From: Limnohabitans sp. Hippo3 | Lineage (GTDB): Bacteria; Pseudomonadota; Gammaproteobacteria; Burkholderiales; Burkholderiaceae_C | Assembly: GCF_003063665.1 (NCBI RefSeq) | Contig: NZ_NESF01000003.1 | Location: 124,001 to 188,000 of the forward strand | DNA: 64,000 nt | Direction: 5' to 3' | Part shown: piece after piece, positions 27,661 to 36,652 of the stretch | How positions within the stretch are numbered: position 1 is the stretch's first letter | Layout: every line of letters begins with the position of its first letter | Position numbers and translations under genes: made by a program | The notes under the pieces: model-generated | What the model saw: the letters and a program-made list of their open reading frames with translations, nothing else | Database searches by the model: none | What the model was told of the DNA's origin: nothing

Positions 27661-28680
27661 ATGACCGATGCCCACGCCTTGCACCCCTACGCCGAACTCA
27701 CCCCTGACCGGGTGATGGACGCCCTGACCGATCTGGGCCTGTGGCCCGACGGCCGTTTGCTGGCGCTCAGCTCTTACGAAAACCGTGTGTACCGTGCGCA
27801 CCTGGACGAACCCGTGCAGGGCCACTCTGCGTTGGTCCTCAAGTTTTACCGGCCGGGCCGCTGGAGCCAGGCACAGATTCAGGAAGAGCACGACTTCGCG
27901 GCCGAACTCCTGGCCAATGAAGTGCCCGTGGTTGCGCCCCTGGTGCTGAACGGCCAGACCCTGCACCAAAGTGCGGGCTTTGATTTCTCGGTCAGCCCTT
28001 TGCGTGGTGGCCGCACGCCCGAGCTGGACGATTTTGAAGTGCTCGAATGGATCGGCCGCTTTCTGGCCCGCATCCACACTGTGGGCGCGGCCAAGCCCTT
28101 TGCGCACCGCCCCACGCTGGATGTGCAGACCTTTGCGCTGGAGCCCGCCGAGTGGCTGCAAACGCACCAAATGATTCCACTGGAAGTCGAGCGCGAATGG
28201 CGCGAAACCTTTGCGGCCGCACTGGCCTTGGTGCAAGAACAAATGGCGGAAGGTGCATCGGAACGCTGCCTGATTCGCCTGCACGGCGACTGCCACCCGG
28301 GCAACATCCTGTGGACACCCACCGAGCTGCCGGGTGGCGGCCCGCACTTTGTGGACCTGGACGACGCCCGCATGGGGCCTGCGGTGCAAGACCTGTGGAT
28401 GCTGCTGTCGGGCGATCGCCGCCAGCGCACGCAGCAGCTGTCAGCCCTGCTCGATGGGTACGAGCAGGTGCGCGACTTTGACCGGGCGGAGTTGAAACTG
28501 ATCGAGCCCCTGCGCACCCTGCGTTTGATCCACTACAGCGCCTGGCTGGCAAGGCGCTGGGAAGACCCGATTTTTCCGGTCAACTTCCCCTGGTTCGGCA
28601 CGCCCGACTACTGGCGCGGCCAGGTGCTGATGTTGCAAGAGCAGGTCGAGCAAATGCAGGAAGCGCCGCACAGCGTTTGA
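27661..28680 (+). CDS. srkA: Serine/threonine protein kinase, SrkA/YihE family
   Basis: Stress-response kinase of the choline-kinase-like fold. The 339-residue protein begins MTDAHALHPYAELTPDRVMD. It has LSSYENRVYRA and LVLKFYRPGRWS in the N-lobe, the catalytic loop HGDCHPGNIL and the metal-binding FVDLDDARMGP. In E. coli it counteracts the MazE-MazF lethal pathway. It ends before a repeat pair facing htpG. Confidence 0.9.
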   Translation: MTDAHALHPYAELTPDRVMDALTDLGLWPDGRLLALSSYENRVYRAHLDEPVQGHSALVLKFYRPGRWSQAQIQEEHDFAAELLANEVPVVAPLVLNGQTLHQSAGFDFSVSPLRGGRTPELDDFEVLEWIGRFLARIHTVGAAKPFAHRPTLDVQTFALEPAEWLQTHQMIPLEVEREWRETFAAALALVQEQMAEGASERCLIRLHGDCHPGNILWTPTELPGGGPHFVDLDDARMGPAVQDLWMLLSGDRRQRTQQLSALLDGYEQVRDFDRAELKLIEPLRTLRLIHYSAWLARRWEDPIFPVNFPWFGTPDYWRGQVLMLQEQVEQMQEAPHSV

Positions 28681-28709
28681 AACTCAGCTAGGTGGGTCGG
28701 CTGTGCAAG

Positions 28710-28736
28710 CATTCGCGAGCAGGGGCTCGCTCCCAC
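28710..28736 (-). repeat. REP-like element, type A, inverse
   Basis: Exact consensus A element on the minus strand (CATTCGCGAGC through CTCGCTCCCAC), in the 129-base gap between the convergent srkA and htpG genes. Confidence 0.8.
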
Positions 28737-28759
28737 AAAGACCCCCAATCTTGTTCCCT

Positions 28760-28786
28760 GTGGGAGGCTGCCCCTGCAGCCGAAGG
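28760..28786 (+). repeat. REP-like element, type B
   Basis: GTGGGAGGCTGCCCC through GCAGCCGAAGG, preceded by the flank TTGTTCCCT. It pairs with the inverse A element 23 bases upstream. Confidence 0.78.
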
Positions 28787-28809
28787 GTTACCTGCCCACT
28801 GCAGCGCGT

Positions 28810-30780
28810 TCAGCTCAACAACGCATTCACCCGCTTCACATAAGCCGCAGGGTCTTCGGGCAAGCCGCCCTCGGCCAGCAGGGCTTGGTCAAACAGGATG
28901 TGGGCCAGGTCGTGGAATTGGACCGAGCCGTCGAGCTTTTTGACCAGCGCGTGCTCGGGGTTGACCTCCAGCACGGGCTTGACTTCAGGGGCTTGTTGAC
29001 CGGCTTGCTTGAGCATGCGGGCCAGTTGCATGCTCATGCCGCCGTCGGTCACCACCAGGCAGGCGGGGCTGTCGACCAGGCGGCTGGTCACGCGCACGTC
29101 TTCGGCTTTGTCTTTCAGCGCTTCTTTCAGCTTGGCCAGCACAGGCTTGAAGTTTTCGGCGGCGGTCTCGGCCGCTTTCTTTTCTTCCTCGTCCTGCAGC
29201 TTGCCCAGGTCCACCGCGCCTTTGGCCACGCTTTGCAACGGCGTGCCGTCGAACTCGTGCACAAAGTTGAGCGCCCACTCGTCCACGCGGTCGGTCATGA
29301 GCAGCACCTCGATGCCTTTTTTCTTGAAGACTTCGAGTTGCGGGCTGTTCTTGGCTGCGGCCAGGGTGTCGGCGGTGATGTAATAAATCGCGTCCTGGCC
29401 GTCCTTCATACGGGCTTTGTAGTCGGCAAAGCTGACGCTCACGGTGTCGCTGGTTGTGGACGCGAAACGCAGCAGCTTGGACAGGCGGTCTTTGTTGGCA
29501 AAGTCTTCGCCCAGGCCTTCCTTGAGCACGGCGCCGAACTCGGCGTAGAACTTCGAATACTGGCCTTGTTTGGCTTTGTCTTCTTCACTCAGGACATCTG
29601 TCACGCCATCGGCACCGGCCTCGGGGGCCTTGTCGTATTTGGCCAGGTCTTCCAGCATGGACAGCACACGCTTGGTGCAGCCTTCGCGGATGGCTTTCAC
29701 GTCGCGGCTTTCCTGCAGCAGTTCGCGGCTCACGTTCAGCGGCAGGTCGGCCGAGTCCACCACGCCTTTGACAAAGCGCAGGTAGCTGGGCATCAGTGCT
29801 TCGGCGTCGTCCATGATGAACACGCGCTTGACGTACAGCTTGATACCCGCCTTCTTGTCGCGATTCCACAGGTCCATGGGAGCCTTGGATGGGATGTAGA
29901 GCAGCTGGGTGTATTCGGTGCTGCCTTCCACGCGGTTGTGGGTCCAGGTCAGCGGGGCTTCAAAGTCGCGGCTGATCTGTTTGTAGAAGTCGGCGTACTG
30001 CTCGTCGGTGATGTCTTTCTTGGGGCGGGTCCACAAAGCGCTGGCCTTGTTGATGGTTTCCCACTCGCCCGTCTTGACCATGCCGCCGGGTTTGCGGCCG
30101 CCGTTTTCGTCTTTGGGGTCGATCAGCTCGCCGTCTTTCCACTCTTCCTTTTCCATCAGGATGGGCAGGCTGATGTGGTCGGAATATTTGCCGACAATTT
30201 CCTTGAGCTTCCAGGTGTTGGCGTACTCCAGCGCGTCTTCGCGCAGTTGCAGGATCACGCTGGTGCCCCGCTCGGCGCGGGTGATGGTCTCGACCTCGAA
30301 GTCACCCGTGCCGCCGCTGATCCAGCGCACGCCGTCTTCGGGCTTGGCGCCTGCGCGGCGGGTTTCCACGGTGATTTTTTCGGCCACGATGAAGCCCGAA
30401 TAAAAACCCACACCGAACTGGCCGATCAGCTGTGCATCGGCTTTCTGGTCGCCGCTCAGCTTGCTCATGAAGTCCTTGGTGCCGCTCTTGGCGATCGTGC
30501 CCAGGTGGTCAATGGCTTCTTGCGCCGTCATGCCGATGCCGTTGTCGGTGATGGTCAGGGTCTTGGCGGCTTTGTCGAAGGACAGGCGCACCTGCAACTC
30601 GGGCGCGTCTTCGTACAGGGCGTTGTTGTTGAGGGCTTCAAAGCGCAGCTTGTCGCAGGCGTCGGATGCGTTCGAGATCAGCTCGCGCAGAAAAATCTCC
30701 TGGTTGGAGTACAGCGAGTGGGTGACCAGGTGCAACAGTTGTGCGACTTCGGCCTGAAAGGCATGGGTTTGCTTGCTCAT
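28810..30780 (-). CDS. htpG: Molecular chaperone HtpG (Hsp90)
   Basis: ATP-dependent Hsp90 chaperone. The 656-residue protein starts [19 protein letters not shown]. The ATP-binding GHKL motifs include [20 protein letters not shown] and [13 protein letters not shown]. The middle and dimer domains are complete. The start at 30780 is preferred over a start nine codons upstream, which would have no family counterpart. A near-perfect sigma-32 promoter lies 50-85 bases upstream. Confidence 0.97.
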   Translation of the reverse strand: MSKQTHAFQAEVAQLLHLVTHSLYSNQEIFLRELISNASDACDKLRFEALNNNALYEDAPELQVRLSFDKAAKTLTITDNGIGMTAQEAIDHLGTIAKSGTKDFMSKLSGDQKADAQLIGQFGVGFYSGFIVAEKITVETRRAGAKPEDGVRWISGGTGDFEVETITRAERGTSVILQLREDALEYANTWKLKEIVGKYSDHISLPILMEKEEWKDGELIDPKDENGGRKPGGMVKTGEWETINKASALWTRPKKDITDEQYADFYKQISRDFEAPLTWTHNRVEGSTEYTQLLYIPSKAPMDLWNRDKKAGIKLYVKRVFIMDDAEALMPSYLRFVKGVVDSADLPLNVSRELLQESRDVKAIREGCTKRVLSMLEDLAKYDKAPEAGADGVTDVLSEEDKAKQGQYSKFYAEFGAVLKEGLGEDFANKDRLSKLLRFASTTSDTVSVSFADYKARMKDGQDAIYYITADTLAAAKNSPQLEVFKKKGIEVLLMTDRVDEWALNFVHEFDGTPLQSVAKGAVDLGKLQDEEEKKAAETAAENFKPVLAKLKEALKDKAEDVRVTSRLVDSPACLVVTDGGMSMQLARMLKQAGQQAPEVKPVLEVNPEHALVKKLDGSVQFHDLAHILFDQALLAEGGLPEDPAAYVKRVNALLS

Positions 30781-30831
30781 ATCGGTTTGAAAAAGTTCAA
30801 GGATCAAAAGGTGAGATAACCAAAACGGTGC

Positions 30832-30864
30832 TTATCTGGGGGCGGGCGTTTGGAATTCAAGGGG
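30832..30864 (-). promoter_or_regulatory. Sigma-32 heat-shock promoter of htpG
   Basis: Read on the minus strand, CCCCTTGAA (30864-30856) is followed after 14 bases by CCCCAGATAA (30841-30832). This matches the E. coli sigma-32 pattern CTTGAA - 13 to 17 - CCCCATNT closely. It would give a leader of about 45 bases ahead of the htpG ATG at 30780. Confidence 0.8.
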
Positions 30865-30897
30865 CGAGGATGTGCGGGACAGGATCGCCTGGTTTTT

Positions 30898-30924
30898 GTG
30901 GGAGGTTGTCCCTGCGGCCGAAAG
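30898..30924 (+). repeat. REP-like element, type B
   Basis: GTGGGAGGTTGTCCC through GCGGCCGAAAG, a diverged B element in the gap between htpG and the rluF-like gene. Confidence 0.7.
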
Positions 30925-30968
30925 GGCAATGGCCTCATGGATTGAATTGGATCAGTGGTCTTTGCAGA

Positions 30969-30995
30969 CATTCGCGAGCAGGGGCTCGCTCCCAC
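30969..30995 (-). repeat. REP-like element, type A, inverse
   Basis: Exact consensus A element on the minus strand, 44 bases after the B element. The rluF-like gene ends 46 bases further on. Confidence 0.8.
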
Positions 30996-31041
30996 GAAGG
31001 CCTGCTCTCTCAAGCCCGCAGATGAGCAAGCCCGTCGTACG

Positions 31042-31950
31042 TCAGAACGACTCGTTGGGACCCAAATAACGCCACTGTCCGGGCGGCATTTGGCCCAGCT
31101 GCACATTGCCCATGCGGATGCGTTTGAGGCCCACGACTTTCAGGCCCACTTGCTCGCACATGCGGCGAATCTGGCGCTTTTTGCCTTCGGTCAGCACAAA
31201 GCGCAGTTGCTCGGGGTTTTGCCAGTCGACCTTGGCGGGCTTGAGCGGTTTGCCATCCAGGCTCAGGCCATGGCGCAGGCGCTCCAGTTGCGCTTTGGGG
31301 AAGACGGCCTGCACATTGGCACTCACGCGGTCGAAGTCGCCAATGGCCGTGAGCTGGTTGGCTTTGCCGCCATAGGTGGCCGATGCGGCAGAGGCCGCCG
31401 CAGTGTTCTCGTGACCGGTGTAGGCCACGCGCACCAAATATTCCTTCTCCATCTCGGAGTCTTCGCCGATCAGCTGGCGCGCCACGCGGCCGTCTTGCGT
31501 CAGCACCAAAAGGCCCGTCGAATCAATGTCGAGCCGCCCAGCCGGGGCCAAGCCGCGCAGGTGCGGCGGGGTGAAGCGCAGTTTGGACGGGTCGCCCGCC
31601 CAGTGGCTGCGCGGGTTGATCAGGGTGATGGCGGGCTCGTGTCCGTCTTCGGCCTGGCCGCTCACATAGCCCATGGGCTTGTGCAGCAAGATGGTGACTT
31701 GCCGGTCTTGCTGCTGTTCAGCGGCTTTGTCGACGGTGATGCGGTCCGACAGCGTGACCTGCTGGCCCATGCTGGCGGGCTGGCCGTTGACGAACACCCA
31801 GCCTTGCTCGATCCAGGCATCGGCCTCGCGGCGCGAGCACATGCGCAGCTCGGCCATGCGCTTGTTCAGGCGCGAGGTGCCGCTGGGTGTGGCGGCTTCG
31901 CCCTTGCCTTCGGGGCGGGGGGCGCGTTTGAAAACCGGGGGCTGGGTCAT
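31042..31950 (-). CDS. rluF: RluF-like 23S rRNA pseudouridine synthase
   Basis: Converts a uridine to pseudouridine in 23S rRNA; the RluF/RsuA group fits best. The 302-residue protein has an S4 RNA-binding domain (about residues 28-75: [20 protein letters not shown]), and the catalytic Asp141 in [14 protein letters not shown]. The C-terminal segment [20 protein letters not shown] is the family motif. The start at 31950 is preferred to ATGs in the long upstream extension, which has no recognisable homology. The gap up to 32105 (about 155 bases) holds nothing I recognise. Confidence 0.88.
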   Translation of the reverse strand: MTQPPVFKRAPRPEGKGEAATPSGTSRLNKRMAELRMCSRREADAWIEQGWVFVNGQPASMGQQVTLSDRITVDKAAEQQQDRQVTILLHKPMGYVSGQAEDGHEPAITLINPRSHWAGDPSKLRFTPPHLRGLAPAGRLDIDSTGLLVLTQDGRVARQLIGEDSEMEKEYLVRVAYTGHENTAAASAASATYGGKANQLTAIGDFDRVSANVQAVFPKAQLERLRHGLSLDGKPLKPAKVDWQNPEQLRFVLTEGKKRQIRRMCEQVGLKVVGLKRIRMGNVQLGQMPPGQWRYLGPNESF

Positions 31951-32105
31951 GGTTCGGTGGGGCAAAAAGAAGTTGACCGATTGTCCGTTGTTTTTGTTGG
32001 GGGCAGAACATGGGTCCCTGGTCTGCCTTTTGCTGTAGGTCGATGGCTTCAGCCCCGACATGTGCTGGTGGGCCGCAAGCATGCGTCTGAGCTAAGGCCA
32101 CCGAC

Positions 32106-32816
32106 CTACAAAAACTGTGCTGTGCGCAGCCCCTGCAAATCCAGAATGCGCAGCCCGCCGTATTCCACGCGGATGAGCTGACGCGCTTCGAGCACGCGCA
32201 GCGCTTCGTTCACGCGCTGACGTGACAGGCCCACCAGATAAGCCAGCTCTTGCTGGGTGATGCGCAGCACCTCGCCCACACCGGAAAACAGTACCGGGTT
32301 GAACAAAGTGGCCAAGTGCCGGGCCAGGCGCAACTCGGGGTTGGTCATGCGGTCCAGTTCGCGTGCGGCGATGAACTGCCCCAGCCGCTCGTTGAGCTGC
32401 TGCATGATGAAACGGTTGAAGCCCAGCGAGTGGTCGATCAGCCAGTGAAAGGTCTCCAGCGGCAAGCCAGCGACCACGCTGGGGCGCAGCGGCTGGATGT
32501 TGTAGCGGTAGACCTCGCGCTTGAGTGCTGTGCCCTCGCCAAACCAGCCCCCGGGCGGCACGCCCGTGAAGGTCATGGTCTGGCCGCTTTCGTTGTCGCT
32601 GCTCATTTTCAGCAAGCCTGAGATCACGCCAAACCAAAAGGTCACTGGTCGGCCCACGCGGCACACATAGTCGCCCACCTGGGGGTCGCTCACCACCAGT
32701 TGCGGCACGATCTCCAGGCGCTCTTGGGGGCGCAGCAGGTGCAGCCACGGGATCATTTGCAGCTCGGATTCGGTGGGCGCGCGGCGGCGCTGGTACACGC
32801 TGTTTTCTTTGGCCAT
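32106..32816 (-). CDS. Crp/Fnr family transcriptional regulator
   Basis: A 236-residue regulator with an N-terminal cyclic-nucleotide-binding-like fold (about residues 25-140) and a winged helix-turn-helix at 186-210 (ITQQELAYLVGLSRQRVNEAL). No N-terminal cysteine cluster for an FNR iron-sulphur centre is present. Against CRP's SRETVGR, the recognition helix reads SRQRVNE, so the DNA-contacting Glu181 and Arg185 of CRP become Gln and Glu. It is divergent from an acyl-CoA synthetase/Liv cluster and probably controls it; a matching palindrome lies between them. Confidence 0.9.
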   Translation of the reverse strand: MAKENSVYQRRRAPTESELQMIPWLHLLRPQERLEIVPQLVVSDPQVGDYVCRVGRPVTFWFGVISGLLKMSSDNESGQTMTFTGVPPGGWFGEGTALKREVYRYNIQPLRPSVVAGLPLETFHWLIDHSLGFNRFIMQQLNERLGQFIAARELDRMTNPELRLARHLATLFNPVLFSGVGEVLRITQQELAYLVGLSRQRVNEALRVLEARQLIRVEYGGLRILDLQGLRTAQFL

Positions 32817-32871
32817 GTTGAATTTGATGTTTGTCAGGAACCGGTCAGATGGGCTAGGGGTCTTCCCTGAA

Positions 32872-32889
32872 TTGTCGTCCAAACGACAA
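32872..32889. promoter_or_regulatory. Candidate operator for the Crp-family regulator
   Basis: TTGTCGT and ACGACAA form a perfect palindrome with a 4-base centre. Expressed in CRP terms this is TGTCG-N6-CGACA, the same geometry as TGTGA-N6-TCACA. It lies 56 bases upstream of the regulator gene and 83 bases upstream of the preferred synthetase start, so it is well placed to serve both. Confidence 0.6.
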
Positions 32890-32972
32890 CTTGGCGTCAA
32901 ATGAGTGCCTACGATCCGCCCCAGTTCAGTCGCATTGCATTCGATGCACCGTTTTTGGAGACAGGTCAGGTC

Positions 32973-34919
32973 ATGCAAACAACGTTTCCCCGTTTGATGC
33001 TCAAACACGCTGCCGAGCGCCCCACCGCGCCCGCCCTGCGAGAAAAAGAATATGGCATTTGGCAGGCCACCTCGTGGGCGGCCTTGTCCCAGCTGGTCGA
33101 GTCCATCGCCTGCGGTCTGCACCAGGCAGGCCTGCAGCGCGGTGAGCACCTGATCGTGGTGGGGGCCAACCGGCCTCGGCTTTACGCCACCATGCTGGCC
33201 GCCCAGTCGTTGGGTGCGATCCCTGTGCCGCTGTACCAGGATGCAGCGGCTGCCGAATGCGTGTTCCCCATCACCAACGCCGAAGTGCGCTTTGCCGTGG
33301 TGGAAGACCAGGAGCAGGTCGACAAGATGCTGGAAGTGCGCGAGCAGTGCCCGCAGCTGACCCACATTTATTACGACGACCCACGCGGCCTGCGCAAGTA
33401 CACTGAAGATGGCCTCGGTTCGCTCGAAGAGCTGATCGCTGCAGGCGCGGTGTTCGCCAAGCAGCACTCCCAGTTTTTCTCTGAAGAAGTCGAAAAAGCC
33501 CAATACACCGATGTGGCCGCGATGTTCTTCACCTCGGGCACCACGGGCAACCCCAAAGGCGTGGTGCACACGCACAGCTCCTTGATCGACCGCGCCGAAG
33601 CGGGCGCTGAGTTTGACAAGTTGACCAACGCTGAAGACGTGCTGGCCTACATGCCACCTGCCTGGATCGGCCAGAACATCTTCAGCTACGCGCAGTGGTT
33701 GGTGTGTGGCTACGTGGTCAACTGCCCCGAGTCGGGGGCTACCGTGACCATCGACCTCAAAGAGATTGGCCCCACCTACTACTTCGCGCCGCCACGCGTG
33801 TTCGAGGGCATGCTCACCAGCGTGATGATCCGCATGGAAGATGCGGGCAACTTCAAGCGCAAGCTGTTTCACTACTTCATGGGCGTGGCCAAGAAAGTCG
33901 GTCCCGCTTTGATGGATGGCCAGTCGGTCGGTCTGATGGACCGTTTGGTGTACAGCCTGGGCAACCTCATGGTGTATGGCCCCTTGCGCAACAACATGGG
34001 TTTCAGCCGCGTGCGCGTGGCCTACACCGCAGGCGAGGCGATTGGTCCGGATTTGTTCACCTTCTTCCGCTCGATCGGTGTGAACATCAAGCAGCTGTAT
34101 GGCTCGACCGAAACCGCTGTGTTCGTCTGCCTGCAGCCTGACAACCAGGCCCGTGCCGACACTGTGGGTGTGCCGTGCAAAGGCGTGGAGATCAAGGTGG
34201 CAGACAACGGCGAAATCCTGGTCAAGTCGCCCGGCTTGCTCAAGGGCTATTACAAAAACCAGAAAGCCACCGACGAAGTGCTCACGCCGGACGGCTGGTA
34301 CCACACCAGCGACGCAGGCTTCATCGACAGCCATGGCCACCTCAAGATCATCGATCGCGTCAAAGACGTGGGCCGCATCCAGGGCGGTGCCAACGACGGC
34401 GCCATGTTCGCACCCAAGTACGTTGAGAACAAACTCAAGTTTTTCCCGCACATCAAAGAGGTTGTGGCCTACGGCGACCAGCGCGAGAAAGTCTGCGTGA
34501 TGGTCAACATCGACTTTGACGCGGTGGGCAACTGGGCCGAGCGCCGCAACCTGCCTTATGCCGGATACACCGACTTGGCCCAAAAGCCCGAGGTGTATGA
34601 GTTGATCAAGGAGTGCGTGGAAAAAGTCAACGCCGACCTGGCCGAAGACGCTTTGCTCGCGGGCAGCCAGGTTTCGCGTTTCCTGGTCTTGCACAAGGAG
34701 CTGGACGCCGACGATGGCGAATTGACACGCACGAACAAGGTCCGCCGTGGCTTCATTGCCGACAAATACAAACCGCTGGTCGATGGCCTGTATGGCGGCA
34801 AAACCGAGCAATTCATCGAGACGGTGGTGAAGTTCGAAGACGGCCGTACCGGCAGCGTCAGCGCCACGCTCAAGATTTCCGACGCCAAAACATTCACACC
34901 CGTGAAGGCAGCAGCATGA
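32973..34919 (+). CDS. AMP-dependent acyl-CoA synthetase
   Basis: Large acyl-CoA/aryl-CoA ligase of 648 residues. The AMP-binding loop FTSGTTGNPKGVVHTHSS, the GSTETAVF segment and the hinge DAGFIDSHGHLKIIDRVKDVGR are all present. The preferred ATG at 32973 has GGAG upstream and begins MQTTFPRLMLKHAAERPTAP. An ATG at 32901 would put the operator 12 bases before it and gives an atypical extension. Its stop overlaps livG by ATGA, so it is the first gene of the liv cluster. The substrate is probably a carboxylic acid imported by the ABC system (inference). Confidence 0.88.
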   Translation: MQTTFPRLMLKHAAERPTAPALREKEYGIWQATSWAALSQLVESIACGLHQAGLQRGEHLIVVGANRPRLYATMLAAQSLGAIPVPLYQDAAAAECVFPITNAEVRFAVVEDQEQVDKMLEVREQCPQLTHIYYDDPRGLRKYTEDGLGSLEELIAAGAVFAKQHSQFFSEEVEKAQYTDVAAMFFTSGTTGNPKGVVHTHSSLIDRAEAGAEFDKLTNAEDVLAYMPPAWIGQNIFSYAQWLVCGYVVNCPESGATVTIDLKEIGPTYYFAPPRVFEGMLTSVMIRMEDAGNFKRKLFHYFMGVAKKVGPALMDGQSVGLMDRLVYSLGNLMVYGPLRNNMGFSRVRVAYTAGEAIGPDLFTFFRSIGVNIKQLYGSTETAVFVCLQPDNQARADTVGVPCKGVEIKVADNGEILVKSPGLLKGYYKNQKATDEVLTPDGWYHTSDAGFIDSHGHLKIIDRVKDVGRIQGGANDGAMFAPKYVENKLKFFPHIKEVVAYGDQREKVCVMVNIDFDAVGNWAERRNLPYAGYTDLAQKPEVYELIKECVEKVNADLAEDALLAGSQVSRFLVLHKELDADDGELTRTNKVRRGFIADKYKPLVDGLYGGKTEQFIETVVKFEDGRTGSVSATLKISDAKTFTPVKAAA

Positions 34920-35698
34920 CCAAAAAAATCGGCGACGTCATCCTCGACGTCAACAACATCAGTTTGCGTTTCGGCGGCGTGAAGGCGCTGACCGACATCT
35001 CGTTCAACGTGCGCGAGCATGAAGTGCGCGCCATCATCGGCCCTAACGGCGCGGGCAAGAGCTCGATGCTCAACTGCATCAACGGGGTCTACACACCCCA
35101 AGAGGGCAGCATCACTTTCCGTGGCCAGACCTTTGACCACATGAACAGCCGCCAGGTGGCCGAGATGGGCATTGCCCGCACCTTCCAGAACCTGGCGCTG
35201 TTCAAAGGCATGAGCGTGATCGACAACATCATGTCGGGCCGCAACCTCAAGATTAAAAGCAACCTGTTCCTGCAGGCGTTGCGCGTGGGCCCGGCCCAGC
35301 GCGAGGAAGAGGCACACCGCGAAAAAGTCGAGCACATCATCGACTTCCTGGAAATCCAAGCCTTCCGCAAGACGGCCGTGGGCCAGTTGCCTTATGGCCT
35401 GCAAAAGCGGGTGGACTTGGGCCGTGCCCTGGCCATGGAGCCGCAAGTGCTGCTGCTCGACGAGCCCATGGCTGGCATGAACCTGGAAGAAAAGCAGGAC
35501 ATGTGCCGCTTCATCCTGGACGTGAACGACGAGTTCGGCACCACGGTGGTGTTGATCGAGCACGACATGGGCGTGGTGATGGACATCTCGGACCGCGTGG
35601 TGGTGCTGGACTACGGCAAGAAGATTGGCGACGGAACCCCCGAAGAAGTGCGCAACAACGAAGAAGTGATCAGTGCCTATCTGGGCACCAGCCACTAA
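34916..35698 (+). CDS. livG: ABC transporter ATP-binding protein, LivG type
   Basis: One of two ATPases of a branched-chain amino acid-type importer. The 260-residue protein has Walker A GPNGAGKSSM, signature LPYGLQKRVDLGRAL, Walker B VLLLDEPMAGMN and IEHDMGVVMDISDRV. The start overlaps the synthetase stop by ATGA. Base composition is high in G+C, unlike the middle of the next gene. HAA-family importers also carry aromatic or dicarboxylic acids, so leucine need not be the substrate. Confidence 0.92.
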   Translation: MTKKIGDVILDVNNISLRFGGVKALTDISFNVREHEVRAIIGPNGAGKSSMLNCINGVYTPQEGSITFRGQTFDHMNSRQVAEMGIARTFQNLALFKGMSVIDNIMSGRNLKIKSNLFLQALRVGPAQREEEAHREKVEHIIDFLEIQAFRKTAVGQLPYGLQKRVDLGRALAMEPQVLLLDEPMAGMNLEEKQDMCRFILDVNDEFGTTVVLIEHDMGVVMDISDRVVVLDYGKKIGDGTPEEVRNNEEVISAYLGTSH

Positions 35699-35710
35699 GG
35701 AGAAAAAGAC

Positions 35711-36640
35711 ATGGCATTTTTTCTGGAAGCTCTTTTTGGCGGCCTCATGGCTGGCATGCTTTATGCGTTGGTGGCGCTGGGCTTTGTTTTGATTTTCAAG
35801 GCCTCAGGCGTGTTCAACTTTGCGCAAGGCGCGATGGTCTTGTTCGCGGCATTGGCCATGGCGCGGTTTTCCGAATGGATTCCCGGCTGGCTGGGCATCG
35901 AAGACAAGTTTCTGGGCAACCTGATTGCCTTCGTGTTGTCGGCCGCCATCATGTTCGTGCTGGCTTGGTTGATTGAGCGCTTCGTTTTGCGCCATCTGGT
36001 CAACCAGGAGGGCGTGACTTTGCTGATGGCCACGCTGGGCATCACCTATTTCCTGGACGGTCTGGGTCAAACGATTTTCGGAAGCGCCATTTATCAAATC
36101 GATGTAGGCATGCCCAAAGAGCCTGTCTTCCTTTTGGAATCGATTTTTGATGGCGGCGTTTTGATCAGCTTGGAAGATGTGTATGCAGCTTGTATCGCAG
36201 CGTTGCTGGTGGTTGTGCTGTCACTTTTCTTCCAGAAAACCAGTACTGGCCGCGCCCTCCGTGCTGTGGCCGATGATCACCAAGCAGCACAGTCGATTGG
36301 TATCCCACTCAACCGCATTTGGGTGATTGTCTGGTTCGTGGCTGGAATTACAGCATTGGTTGCCGGCATCATTTGGGGGTCAAAGCTCGGAGTTCAGTTC
36401 TCTTTGACAACCGTGGCTTTGCGGGCCTTGCCGGTCATCATTTTGGGTGGCCTGACCTCGGTGCCCGGCGCCATCATCGGTGGGCTGATCATCGGTGTGG
36501 GTGAGAAGCTGTCCGAGGTGTACCTCGGCCCCTATGTGGGCGGCGGCATCGAAATCTGGTTTGCTTATGTGTTGGCGCTGGTGTTCTTGCTGTTCCGTCC
36601 GCAAGGCCTGTTCGGCGAAAAAATCATCGACCGCGTGTAA
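35711..36640 (+). CDS. livH: ABC transporter permease, LivH type
   Basis: A 309-residue inner-membrane permease with eight or so helices. The N-terminus MAFFLEALFGGLMAGMLYAL and the segment VGLGFVLIFKASGVFNFAQG-like (here ALVALGFVLIFKASGVFNFA) identify LivH. It follows livG by 12 bases, with GGAG before the ATG. G+C falls to about 45% between about 36060 and 36400 and returns to about 68% after 36420, which suggests a recombined patch. Confidence 0.92.
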   Translation: MAFFLEALFGGLMAGMLYALVALGFVLIFKASGVFNFAQGAMVLFAALAMARFSEWIPGWLGIEDKFLGNLIAFVLSAAIMFVLAWLIERFVLRHLVNQEGVTLLMATLGITYFLDGLGQTIFGSAIYQIDVGMPKEPVFLLESIFDGGVLISLEDVYAACIAALLVVVLSLFFQKTSTGRALRAVADDHQAAQSIGIPLNRIWVIVWFVAGITALVAGIIWGSKLGVQFSLTTVALRALPVIILGGLTSVPGAIIGGLIIGVGEKLSEVYLGPYVGGGIEIWFAYVLALVFLLFRPQGLFGEKIIDRV

Positions 36641-36652
36641 GGAGAGAAAAAC

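Noticed and set aside
28885..30819. A 644-codon plus-strand open frame over htpG
   Set aside because: It is antisense to a complete HtpG and its composition (V/F/H/G-rich) is a mirror of the htpG codons.
32106..34811. A 901-codon open frame on the minus strand opposite the acyl-CoA synthetase
   Set aside because: Its first part is antisense to a recognisable ligase and only its C-terminal 236 codons are a real gene (the Crp-family regulator). High G+C creates long antisense open frames.
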